Notes: generated by a model from the sequence alone, not told the origin. A DNA stretch of 6,520 nt from Clostridia bacterium (GCA_017396925.1 JAFQKM010000137.1:1-6520), one strand, 5' to 3'. Positions 1 to 6,116 are shown, counted from the stretch's first letter. Made by a program: numbers and translations.

Positions 1-267
1 GACAATGCCGCCACCGGCGAGAATGCCGTTATCGTCGGCTGCCGCAAGGCCGATCTGATCGTCGGCCCGGTCGGTATCGTCATCGCCGACGCCCTCTTCG
101 GCGAAGTCACCCCTGCCATGGCGATGGCGGTGGGGCAGAGCAATGCCGTGCGCATCCTTGTGCCGGTCAATCACTGCGACAATCTGATCGCCGGCCTCGA
201 TGATATGCCCATGAGCCGTCTGGTCGAACAGGCAGTACAGCTGGCCATTGCACAGCTGGAAGCATAA
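1..267 (+). CDS. DUF3842 family protein, C-terminal part
   Basis: The reading frame is open from the first base to TAA at 265-267 and gives 88 residues; the start lies outside the window. The visible part matches my recollection of the DUF3842 family, small Firmicutes proteins of roughly 130-140 residues. Segments typical of that family are ATGENAVIV (residues 4-12), DLIVGPVGIVIAD (18-30), GEVTPAMAMAVGQSN (34-48) and ILVPVNHC (52-59). The missing N-terminus should carry a glycine-rich, Rossmann-like nucleotide-binding loop, but that is known from the family and not seen here. No catalytic role is established, so I assign none. A strong terminator follows 8 bases after the stop, so this is the last gene of its transcript. 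The family call is from memory of its signature and is fairly secure; the function is unknown. Confidence 0.82.
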   Translation, partial: DNAATGENAVIVGCRKADLIVGPVGIVIADALFGEVTPAMAMAVGQSNAVRILVPVNHCDNLIAGLDDMPMSRLVEQAVQLAIAQLEA

Positions 268-275
268 AAGAACCC

Positions 276-313
276 AAAGTTCTCCGGAAATCTATTTTCC
301 GGAGAACTTTTTT
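276..313 (+). terminator. Rho-independent terminator after the DUF3842 gene
   Basis: A perfect 15-bp stem (276-290 with 296-310) closes a 5-base loop, TCTAT. The 3' arm runs into an unbroken T tract at 308-313. The A-rich 5' arm mirrors the T tract, so weaker termination on the other strand is possible, but no minus-strand gene needs it. Confidence 0.93.
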
Positions 314-364
314 GGCTTTCTTCGAAGAAAAAGAGAAATACCCTGAGAAAATGCGGGAAAGCTC

Positions 365-393
365 TTGAGTACAGCACTGAAATATATTATAAT
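365..393 (+). promoter_or_regulatory. Sigma-A-type promoter of the HD hydrolase gene
   Basis: TTGAGT (365-370) and a perfect TATAAT (388-393) are separated by exactly 17 bases in an AT-rich stretch. Transcription should start near 400, giving a leader of about 60 bases before the ATG at 462. The gap 268-461 holds only the upstream terminator, this promoter and the leader inverted repeat; I see no gene in it. Confidence 0.8.
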
Positions 394-403
394 AATGGAT
401 AAA

Positions 404-424
404 TTCCGAATAGAGTATTCGGAA
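404..424 (+). repeat. Perfect 9-bp inverted repeat in the leader of the HD gene
   Basis: TTCCGAATA (404-412) and TATTCGGAA (416-424) are exact reverse complements around a 3-base centre, GAG. The repeat starts about 11 bases after the -10 box, so it covers roughly +4 to +24 of the transcript. As DNA this is a good place for a repressor operator. As RNA it would form a hairpin near the 5' end, with only three loop bases, which could protect the mRNA. It lacks a following T tract and is not a terminator. The Shine-Dalgarno site (451-457) lies outside it, so direct masking of the ribosome site is unlikely. Confidence 0.7.
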
Positions 425-461
425 AGCTGATGCCGCAGCAGTGGCAGAAAGAGGGGGAAAT

Positions 462-1010
462 ATGCCGTTTCACAACAAGCTCAAGCTGCATGAAGCCATT
501 GTTTTTGCCACCCGTGCTCATCATGGCCAGGTGAGAAAGGGCTCGGATGTGCCCTTTATGATCCACCCGTTTGAAACGGCGCAGATCCTCACCGAGGCCG
601 GCTGCAGCGACGAGGTGGTCATTGCCGGTCTGCTCCACGATACACTGGAGGATACCGAAACCAGCTCGACCGATATATCTTCGGCCTTCGGCTATAAGGT
701 TCTGGGTCTTGTCTTTGCCTCCAGCGAAGACAAACGCCAGGAATGGGAGGTCCGCAAGCAGCATACGATCGATTATCTGAAGCATGAGGCCACACAGGAT
801 GAAATGCTGCTGATCTGTGCCGATAAGCTTTCCAATCTGCGTGCCATCCGCTATGAAAAGGATCTGATGGGCGAAGTGGCCTGGGCCCGCTTCAAGCGCG
901 GCAAGGACATGCAGAAGTGGTATTACGAAGGCATTCTGAATACCCTGGATCCCATTAAGCATTATGCCATGTATGCCGAATACAAATGGCTGATGGAAGA
1001 ACTGTTTTAA
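462..1010 (+). CDS. Small alarmone hydrolase-like HD domain protein (RelA/SpoT hydrolase type)
   Basis: The gene encodes 182 residues and probably a Mn(II)-dependent (p)ppGpp 3'-pyrophosphohydrolase lacking a synthetase domain, about the size of MESH1-type small alarmone hydrolases. The HD fold fills most of the protein. Visible motifs are AHHGQVRKG (19-27, ligand His20), IHP (34-36), LLHDTLEDT (57-65, with His59-Asp60 as metal ligands and Glu63-Asp64 as the expected catalytic pair) and ADKLSNLR (120-127, with Asp121 as last ligand). All expected metal ligands are present. The C-terminus (RFKRGKDMQKWYY, 143-155) is typical of Clostridia relatives. I chose ATG 462 because GAGGGGG at 451-457 lies 4 bases upstream; an in-frame GTG at 441 lacks a ribosome site. 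The gene is monocistronic, with its own promoter and terminator. Activity on (p)ppGpp is inferred from the family; another nucleotide could be the substrate. Confidence 0.85.
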   Translation: MPFHNKLKLHEAIVFATRAHHGQVRKGSDVPFMIHPFETAQILTEAGCSDEVVIAGLLHDTLEDTETSSTDISSAFGYKVLGLVFASSEDKRQEWEVRKQHTIDYLKHEATQDEMLLICADKLSNLRAIRYEKDLMGEVAWARFKRGKDMQKWYYEGILNTLDPIKHYAMYAEYKWLMEELF

Positions 1011-1022
1011 AAGAAAAGCATA

Positions 1023-1054
1023 AAAAAACACCGGACAATCGTCCGGTGTTTTTT
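1023..1054. terminator. Bidirectional terminator between convergent genes
   Basis: A 14-bp perfect stem (1023-1036 with 1041-1054) closes the 4-base loop AATC. The GC core CACCGGAC is flanked by A6 on the left and T6 on the right, so each strand reads hairpin then U tract. It serves the HD gene, whose stop is at 1010, and the phosphotransferase gene on the minus strand, whose stop is at 1067. Confidence 0.93.
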
Positions 1055-1066
1055 CGTATGTAAGCT

Positions 1067-2053
1067 TTACTTTTCCTGCAGATAGAGGCGGGAGGCTTCC
1101 GAAAGAGCCTCGAGGATATCGTCCTGCTGCAGAACATGGCTGTAGAAATTGCGCCACTTGGCAACGACGGGAGGGGCATTCTCGCCCATGCGGGCCAGCA
1201 TCATAAAGGAGAAGCAGGCACGGTAGGTCATGAAAAGCTCGACATCGTCCCAGAAGTGGGGGCCGCATTCCTTTTCCAGCTCATAGCCCATCATGAAGTA
1301 GGGCAGGATATACTGGCGAACGGTCTCGACGCAGTTCTCGCCCAGGCGGTAGCCGTTGGAGATGCAGGCCATGACGAAGATGGCAATATCATAGAGATAA
1401 TAGCCATAGGAGCAGCCGTCGAAGTCGTAGAGCCAGATATTGTTGTTTTCTACAAAGAAGTTGTTGAGGTGGAAGTCACAGTGGCAGAGGCCGAAATATT
1501 CAGGATCGCGGTCGTGGGAAAAGACTTTGGCTTCGATCTCTTCAATACGGGCCTGCAGCGCAGGATCGAGATTATTCCAGACGGCCTTCTTGAGGTTGGT
1601 GAAGTTTTCGGGCTGCTGGGGACGGCGATACTTCTTGCCGGCCTTGACCTGCTTTTCGCTGGTCTTGTGGATCTTGCCCAGCAGATTACCGGCACAGACG
1701 AAGAACATACGGGACATACGGGGGACGGTGATGGGGGTGCCGCGGGCCGTACGGAACATCGAAGCGCGGCAGATCTTGCCGTCGAGGACAAACTCTTCCA
1801 GCAGGTTGCCGTGGAGAGAGGGCGAGGGCTCGCAGACGGTGGCATATTCGGCGTTCAGGTCTTCCAGCCACATCAGCTCGCCGAGGATCTGTTCACTGGA
1901 GCGCTGGGCCATATTGACACGGATCATATGGGGCTGGCCGGGGAAGATGAAGGCATAGTTCTGGGTAGAGAAGCGGCTGTTGGCTTCGTTGATATCAAGA
2001 CCATAGAGATCCAGCAGGATCTGGCGCAGCTGTTCCTTCTGCTGTTCGTTCAT
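1067..2053 (-). CDS. APH/choline-kinase-like phosphotransferase
   Basis: The gene encodes 328 residues with a protein-kinase-like fold of the aminoglycoside phosphotransferase superfamily. The signature is clear: HCDFHLNN (191-198) carries the catalytic-loop pattern HxDxxxxN, with Asp193 as expected catalytic base and Asn198 as Mg(II) ligand. YDFDG (209-213) supplies the metal-binding Asp210 and Asp212, and YDIAIF (221-226) is the usual follow-on helix. The N-lobe is weaker: MIRVN (43-47) lies where these enzymes have the ATP-binding strand, with Arg45 where Lys is more common. The protein should phosphorylate a hydroxyl on a small molecule using ATP or GTP. The substrate cannot be read from sequence, and I do not call it antibiotic resistance because many housekeeping kinases share these motifs. 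The start at 2053 follows GGAAAGGA at 2063-2070; an upstream in-frame ATG at 2116 has no ribosome site. It looks cytoplasmic and monocistronic. Confidence 0.8.
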   Translation of the reverse strand: MNEQQKEQLRQILLDLYGLDINEANSRFSTQNYAFIFPGQPHMIRVNMAQRSSEQILGELMWLEDLNAEYATVCEPSPSLHGNLLEEFVLDGKICRASMFRTARGTPITVPRMSRMFFVCAGNLLGKIHKTSEKQVKAGKKYRRPQQPENFTNLKKAVWNNLDPALQARIEEIEAKVFSHDRDPEYFGLCHCDFHLNNFFVENNNIWLYDFDGCSYGYYLYDIAIFVMACISNGYRLGENCVETVRQYILPYFMMGYELEKECGPHFWDDVELFMTYRACFSFMMLARMGENAPPVVAKWRNFYSHVLQQDDILEALSEASRLYLQEK

Positions 2054-2138
2054 AAAGGCACATCCTTTCCTATTTGAAAACATAAAATAAACAGGGGAAT
2101 GGGATCGCGCGGGCATAGTTTACCAGTATTATGCTTTT

Positions 2139-2167
2139 ATGATATACCATAGCAGATGCAAAAACAA
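2139..2167 (-). promoter_or_regulatory. Putative promoter of the phosphotransferase gene
   Basis: On the minus strand TTGTTT (2167-2162) and TATCAT (2144-2139) are 17 bases apart. The -10 box matches consensus at five of six positions, the -35 at three of six. Transcription would start near 2132 and leave a leader of about 80 bases, in which I see only a weak inverted repeat (GCATA/TATGC). Confidence 0.55.
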
Positions 2168-2197
2168 GCTTTTTGACGCTTTATAGGGAAATCAAAT

Positions 2198-2226
2198 AAA
2201 AAAGAGACCTCCGAAGAGGTCTCTTT
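2198..2226 (-). terminator. Terminator of the P-type ATPase gene, with UUCG tetraloop
   Basis: On the minus strand an 11-bp perfect stem (2226-2216 with 2211-2201) encloses the loop TTCG closed by a C-G pair, the very stable cUUCGg tetraloop. A run of six T residues (2203-2198) follows. It begins 23 bases after the ATPase stop and also insulates the downstream phosphotransferase promoter. Confidence 0.93.
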
Positions 2227-2248
2227 GGGATGGAACGAGAATTGCGGT

Positions 2249-4888
2249 TTAGTTGCGGCCGTGGATCTTGTTTTCGATCAGCTTTTCGATCTCGACGATG
2301 GGGATGATGCTGAGGGAGAGCAGCATGGCAACGGCATACTCGGCAACGCTGATACTCTCGAAGCCAAAGGCTGTGGAGAGGAAGGGAACGAAGATGACCA
2401 GGGTGGTCAGGATCAGGCTGACGATGGCCGAGCCCCACAGGAACTTGTTCTGGGTGGGCAGCTTGAAGATACTGCCGTTCTGGCTTCTCAGGTTGAAGGA
2501 GTGGCAGATCTCGGTCATGCTCAGGGTCAGGAAGGCCATGGTCATGCCGTCGGGGCTCTGGGCGATCTCCCAGACGCCCGACTCCATATAGTGGCCGACG
2601 AAGTAGGCAGCCAGAGTCAGAACGGTGACAACAACGCCCTGGAAGCCGATGTCAAAGCCCAGACCGTCGGCAAAGAGGCTCTCGCCTGCGGGACGGGGCT
2701 TGCGATTCATAACGCCGGGCTCGGCTTCTTCCATACCGAGGGCCATGGCAGGGAAGCAGTCGGTGATCAGGTTGATCCACAGCAGGTGTACGGGCTCGAG
2801 GATGGTGAAGCCCAGCAGGGTTGCAAAGAAGATGCTGAGAACCTCGGAGAGGTTGGAGCTCAGCAGGAACTGGACCGACTTACGGATATTGTCGTAAATG
2901 CGGCGGCCTTCTTCAACAGCCGAAACGATGGTGGCAAAGTTGTCGTCGGCCAGAACCATGTCGGCAACATTCTTGGTAACGTCGGTACCGGTGATACCCA
3001 TGCCGACGCCGATGTCGGCGGTCTTGATGGAGGGCGCGTCGTTGACGCCGTCGCCGGTCATAGCGGTGATATAGCCCTTCTTCTTCCAGGTCTCGACGAT
3101 GCGGACCTTGTGCTCGGGCTGTACGCGGGCATAAACGCTGATATTTTCGATGCGCTTTTCAAACTCTTCGTCGCTCATGGCCGACAGCTCCAGACCGGTA
3201 ACAGCCTGATCGTCGCTGGTGATCATGCCCAGCTCCTTGGCGATGGCGGCGGCGGTGTCCTTATGGTCGCCGGTGATCATAACGGCACGGATGCCGGAGG
3301 TGCGGCAGAGGGCGATAGCGTCCTGAACCTCGGGACGGACGGGGTCGATCATGCCGGCCAGACCGATGAAGGTCAGGTCGCTTTCCAGAGCGGCAGGCTC
3401 GAGGTTTTCGGGCATCTTGTCGTAGCCGCGCATGGAGGCAGCCAGAACACGCAGGGCCTTGGAAGCCATTTCCTTGTTGGCAGCCAGGATAGAGGTGCGG
3501 ATCTCGTCGTTCATGGGAACGATCTTGCCGTCTTCGGCCAGGTAGCTGGTGCAGCGCTGGAGGATCTCGTCGGGCGCACCCTTGGTGTACTGGATGAAGG
3601 CGCCGTTCTTTTCGTGGACGGTCGACATCATCTTACGGCCGGAGTCGAAGGGAGCCTCGCCCTTACGGGGCTCGACGGTCTCCAGTTCGGGCTTGTAGAG
3701 CTGCATGCCGGCAGCGTAGCGGACCAGAGCACATTCGGTGGGCTCGCCCAGAGCGCCGATGCGGTCGGGCTCGAGCTTGGCGTCCGAGCAGAGGGCCATG
3801 GCGGTGGCCAGCAGGGCCTTGTCGCACGTGAACTCATCGACGACGGTCATCTTGTTCTGGGTCAGTGTACCGGTCTTGTCGGAGCAGATGATCTGGGTGC
3901 AGCCCAGAGTCTCAACGGCGGTCAGCTTACGGATGATGGCGTTGCGCTTGGACATATTGGTAACGCCGATGGAAAGTACGATGGTAACAACGGTGGCCAG
4001 ACCCTCGGGGATAGCGGCAACGGCCAGCGAAACGGCGACCATGAAGGTGTCCAGCATAACAGTGCCGGAGAACTCACCGTTGCGGAAGAGGGTGAAGGCA
4101 AAGATGAAGGCACAGATGCCGATGACCAGCTTGGACAGCAGGGTGGACAGCTGACCCAGCTTGATCTGCAGAGGAGTCTGACCCTCAGCAGCGTTGGCCA
4201 GCGCATGGGCGATCTTGCCCATCTCGGTGTTCATACCGGTCTCGGTGACGATGGCGGCGCCGCGGCCGTAGGCAACGGTGCTGCCCATATAGACCATGTT
4301 CTTGCGGTCGCCCAGGGGAACCTCGCCGCCGTCCATGCCCAGGACCTCGATGATCTTGGAAACGGGGACCGATTCACCGGTCAGGGCAGCTTCTTCGATC
4401 TTCAGGCTGGCGCTTTCAAACAGACGGCCGTCGGCAGGAACAGCGTCGCCGGCTTCCAGCAGAACAATGTCGCCGGGCACCAGGTCTTCGCTCTTGATGA
4501 TCTGGTTCTTGCCGTCGCGGATAACCTTACAGGTGGCTGCAGACATGGCCTGCAGAGCTTCGATGGCCTTTTCGGCCTTGCTTTCCTGGTAGACGCCCAG
4601 GCAGGCATTGATGATGACAACAGCCATGATGATGACGACGTCGGCGAAGCCTTCGCCCGAGTAGGCGGCGGTGATCAGCGAGACGATGGCAGCTGCGATC
4701 AGGATCAGGGTCATGGGGTCGGCCATCTGCGAGAAGAAGCGCTTGATCAGCGAGGGCTTGGGGGGCTGGGCAAGAACATTCTTGCCGACCTCCAGGCGCT
4801 TGCGTTCAGCGTCTTTGGTCGAGAGGCCGCGGGAAGAGGTACCCATAGCGAGGGCGATCTCTTCAAAGGTGCGGGTGTAGTGTTTCAT
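2249..4888 (-). CDS. P-type (P2-type) cation-transporting ATPase, probable Mn(II)/Ca(II) exporter
   Basis: The gene encodes 879 residues, full length for a SERCA-like P2-type pump. In order: N-terminal cation ATPase domain (about 1-60), M1-M2 (about 58-99), actuator domain with TGES (170-173), M3-M4 (about 250-308) with IPEG (Glu295), the phosphorylation motif DKTGT (Asp337), the nucleotide-binding segment KGAPD (436-440), ITGD (538-541), TGDGVNDAP (611-619) and M5-M10 (about 673-866). Compared with SERCA ion-site residues, Glu295 matches E309, Asn679 and Glu682 match N768 and E771, and Asn706, Thr709 and Asp710 match N796, T799 and D800. Position E908 appears to be Gln803. The chain therefore looks like a calcium-type pump, but its leader carries a manganese riboswitch, so I infer Mn(II) export as the main role, as for Lactococcus YoaB and pneumococcal MgtA. 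The start at 4888 follows AGGAGG (4900-4895) by 6 bases; the frame continues upstream only through the riboswitch. Confidence 0.9.
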   Translation of the reverse strand: MKHYTRTFEEIALAMGTSSRGLSTKDAERKRLEVGKNVLAQPPKPSLIKRFFSQMADPMTLILIAAAIVSLITAAYSGEGFADVVIIMAVVIINACLGVYQESKAEKAIEALQAMSAATCKVIRDGKNQIIKSEDLVPGDIVLLEAGDAVPADGRLFESASLKIEEAALTGESVPVSKIIEVLGMDGGEVPLGDRKNMVYMGSTVAYGRGAAIVTETGMNTEMGKIAHALANAAEGQTPLQIKLGQLSTLLSKLVIGICAFIFAFTLFRNGEFSGTVMLDTFMVAVSLAVAAIPEGLATVVTIVLSIGVTNMSKRNAIIRKLTAVETLGCTQIICSDKTGTLTQNKMTVVDEFTCDKALLATAMALCSDAKLEPDRIGALGEPTECALVRYAAGMQLYKPELETVEPRKGEAPFDSGRKMMSTVHEKNGAFIQYTKGAPDEILQRCTSYLAEDGKIVPMNDEIRTSILAANKEMASKALRVLAASMRGYDKMPENLEPAALESDLTFIGLAGMIDPVRPEVQDAIALCRTSGIRAVMITGDHKDTAAAIAKELGMITSDDQAVTGLELSAMSDEEFEKRIENISVYARVQPEHKVRIVETWKKKGYITAMTGDGVNDAPSIKTADIGVGMGITGTDVTKNVADMVLADDNFATIVSAVEEGRRIYDNIRKSVQFLLSSNLSEVLSIFFATLLGFTILEPVHLLWINLITDCFPAMALGMEEAEPGVMNRKPRPAGESLFADGLGFDIGFQGVVVTVLTLAAYFVGHYMESGVWEIAQSPDGMTMAFLTLSMTEICHSFNLRSQNGSIFKLPTQNKFLWGSAIVSLILTTLVIFVPFLSTAFGFESISVAEYAVAMLLSLSIIPIVEIEKLIENKIHGRN

Positions 4889-4949
4889 ACGTTTCCTCCT
4901 AAAATAATATAATACACAGGGTGGGGATCGAATATGTGTGGCCGACAAT

Positions 4950-4991
4950 AAAAAAGACCCATGTATGACGGTTTGAAGATCATACATGAGT
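4950..4991 (-). terminator. Regulatory terminator (expression platform) of the Mn riboswitch
   Basis: On the minus strand ACTCATGTATGA (4991-4980) pairs with TCATACATGGGT (4968-4957): 12 pairs including one G-T, with an 11-base loop. TTTTTT follows at 4955-4950. It sits between promoter and start codon, so it must act by attenuation. Its 5' arm contains CTCATG (4990-4985), which is also the 3' strand of aptamer helix P1, so the two structures exclude each other. That predicts an ON switch: ligand holds P1 together and the terminator cannot form. Confidence 0.9.
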
Positions 4992-5084
4992 CTGGTTATT
5001 TCATCCAAGCCAAGCGGCCAGCCGTGACCGCCAAGATGTTGACTTGAAACACGCCGGCGAGCGCGTGCCAACTACTCCCTCATG
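4985..5084 (-). promoter_or_regulatory. yybP-ykoY manganese riboswitch aptamer
   Basis: Between promoter and terminator the minus-strand leader carries the hallmarks of the yybP-ykoY (Mn(II)) class. AGGGAGTAG (5080-5072) fits the conserved L1 element, GGGGAGUAG in the consensus. AGTCAACAT (5044-5036) fits the conserved L3 element. A helix P1 closes the domain: CATGAG (5084-5079) with CTCATG (4990-4985). A hairpin with the CACGC/GCGTG stem follows L1 and fits P2. The total of about 100 bases is normal for the class. In this family L1 and L3 dock and bind Mn(II) between them. The next gene is a P-type cation ATPase, a recurring partner of this riboswitch. I made the class call by eye from motifs and gene context; a covariance search would settle it. 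Confidence 0.88.
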
Positions 5085-5110
5085 AGGGGCCATATTCGAT
5101 TGCTGAAAGC

Positions 5111-5140
5111 ATCATACCATAAAACGGCAAAGCCTGTCAA
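5111..5140 (-). promoter_or_regulatory. Strong promoter of the riboswitch-ATPase transcript
   Basis: On the minus strand a perfect TTGACA (5140-5135) and TATGAT (5116-5111) are 18 bases apart, and TGG just before the -10 makes an extended TGn element. Transcription should begin near 5104, leaving about 20 bases before aptamer helix P1. A strong constitutive promoter placed before an attenuator suggests that regulation occurs mainly at the RNA level. Confidence 0.88.
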
Positions 5141-5146
5141 CTGGCG

Positions 5147-5166
5147 AAACCCGACAAAAAATCGGG
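5147..5166 (-). terminator. Weak hairpin downstream of the DUF4438 gene, possible terminator
   Basis: On the minus strand CCCGA (5166-5162) and TCGGG (5154-5150) form a 5-bp stem, but the T run lies in the loop and only TTT follows. It is the best candidate for ending the DUF4438 transcript, and it is poor. Read-through into the ATPase leader is therefore possible; the riboswitch terminator would still act on it. Confidence 0.3.
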
Positions 5167-5214
5167 GCAGAGGACTACATTATGGGGAAAAAGTCAAAAA
5201 ATCGGGAATGTGGC

Positions 5215-6066
5215 TTAGAGGAACATATCGGCCAGATTGGCCTTTTCGTCGATGACCGGCTCGATCAGTGTGGTCTTGCAGGACATGAGGGTGGTGACGC
5301 CGGGGCCGTGGCCGGCTGCATAGCAGTCGCTGTGGATGACAACACCGATGGTGACGGCGCCGGTGCGGTAGGTGCGGCCGACGCGGGTGTCGGCGTCCTT
5401 GATGCAGACGATGTCGCCGAAACGCAGCTTGTCGAGGCCGTATTCCTTGGTGATCTCCTCGTCAAAAAGGGTGATGTCGTAGTCGCCGCTGGAGCTGCCC
5501 GAACCGAGGCCGGAGCCCATGATGCAGCCGGGAACGATCTTGGCAACGCCGACCTGCAGCTTGCCGTCCTTCTCGGTGATGTTCATCTTGTGGAGCAGTG
5601 CAGGGGAGAGGTTGCGCAGGATGATCTCGGGATAATCGGTCAGCGCCATACCCTGGCCCTGCGACTTGACAAGGATCTTGTCGTCGGGCGCCAGCAGCTC
5701 CATGGTCTCGTCATCAAAATAGACCATCAGATGCTCACAGCCGCCGTGCTTGCCGGTGACAAAGCCCTTGCGGCCCTTGGCGTCGCCCGAAACGACCTTG
5801 GCTTCGTTGCCGATACAGGAATAGCAGACGTAAGCGTCGTTGTGGGCTTCAACAGGGTTGCGGGTGGTGACGCCGGGCTCGAGATGGTCGGCGGTCCAGC
5901 CGACACAGCAGTCGCCGATCTTGGCATTGTAGGTGATGCCGCCGGTGCCGGGCATGAAGATGACTTCGCCCTCGACGGTGAACTTGCCCTTCTTACTGAA
6001 GGAGGGGTGGACGACCTGGCCCTGGACCGAAACGATGGGCAGGGTCTTCTCGTTGGTTTTCAGCAT
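5215..6066 (-). CDS. DUF4438 domain-containing protein
   Basis: The gene encodes 283 residues with no signal peptide or membrane segment, so a cytoplasmic soluble protein is expected. It matches what I recall of DUF4438 along its whole length. Conserved-looking blocks are GTGGITYN (40-47), GWTADHLEPGV (56-66), CIGNEA (84-89), SGDAKGRKGFVTGKHGG (93-109), the glycine/serine-rich MGSGLGSGSSSGDYD (183-197), LRFGDIVCIKDADTR (214-228) and IGVVIHSDCYAAGHGPGV (240-257). The many invariant-looking Gly, Asp and His residues suggest an enzyme or a metal/ligand binder, but I know of no established reaction and assign none. The start at 6066 is set by AAGGAG (6080-6075), 8 bases upstream. It has its own promoter, divergent from the tRNA genes. 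The following ATPase has a separate strong promoter, so shared function is not implied. Confidence 0.83.
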   Translation of the reverse strand: MLKTNEKTLPIVSVQGQVVHPSFSKKGKFTVEGEVIFMPGTGGITYNAKIGDCCVGWTADHLEPGVTTRNPVEAHNDAYVCYSCIGNEAKVVSGDAKGRKGFVTGKHGGCEHLMVYFDDETMELLAPDDKILVKSQGQGMALTDYPEIILRNLSPALLHKMNITEKDGKLQVGVAKIVPGCIMGSGLGSGSSSGDYDITLFDEEITKEYGLDKLRFGDIVCIKDADTRVGRTYRTGAVTIGVVIHSDCYAAGHGPGVTTLMSCKTTLIEPVIDEKANLADMFL

Positions 6067-6116
6067 AACAGGATCTCCTTTATATAATAATTTTGTAAAA
6101 TCGGGGAACTGACTTC

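Noticed and set aside
171..377. Minus-strand 68-codon frame over the DUF3842 terminator.
   Set aside because: It is read through a strong terminator hairpin and the DUF3842 coding end, with no ribosome site and no family resemblance.
387..1268. Minus-strand open frame of 293 codons across the HD gene and terminator.
   Set aside because: It crosses the bidirectional terminator and part of the phosphotransferase gene and runs antisense to a gene with intact HD motifs; the product has no recognisable family.
1067..2053. Reading the APH-fold protein as an aminoglycoside resistance gene.
   Set aside because: The HxDxxxxN and DFD motifs are shared by many housekeeping kinases; nothing mobile surrounds the gene and no substrate-specific feature is visible.
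1136..2077. Plus-strand open frame opposite the phosphotransferase gene.
   Set aside because: The minus strand has a clear catalytic signature, ribosome site and terminator; the plus-strand product is low-complexity and lacks a ribosome site.
2173..2202. Plus-strand promoter-like TTGACG followed by an A/T-rich -10-like stretch.
   Set aside because: The -10 is poor, and the only thing downstream on the plus strand is the ATPase terminator and antisense sequence.
2225..4912. A very long plus-strand open frame (895 codons) opposite the P-type ATPase gene.
   Set aside because: It is a mirror of a strong coding frame on the other strand. Its product is a low-complexity Gly/Asp/Val/Ala chain with no family motif, its first codons lie in the ATPase terminator, and the ATPase has every P-type motif.
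4889..5071. Upstream extension of the ATPase frame to give 940 residues.
   Set aside because: The extension is translated from the riboswitch and terminator. The ATG at 4888 has a perfect AGGAGG six bases upstream, and the mature N-terminus matches the family start.
5182..6087. Plus-strand open frame opposite the DUF4438 gene.
   Set aside because: It is an antisense shadow, rich in Gly, Ala, Asp and Val, overlapping the real gene, its ribosome site and leader.
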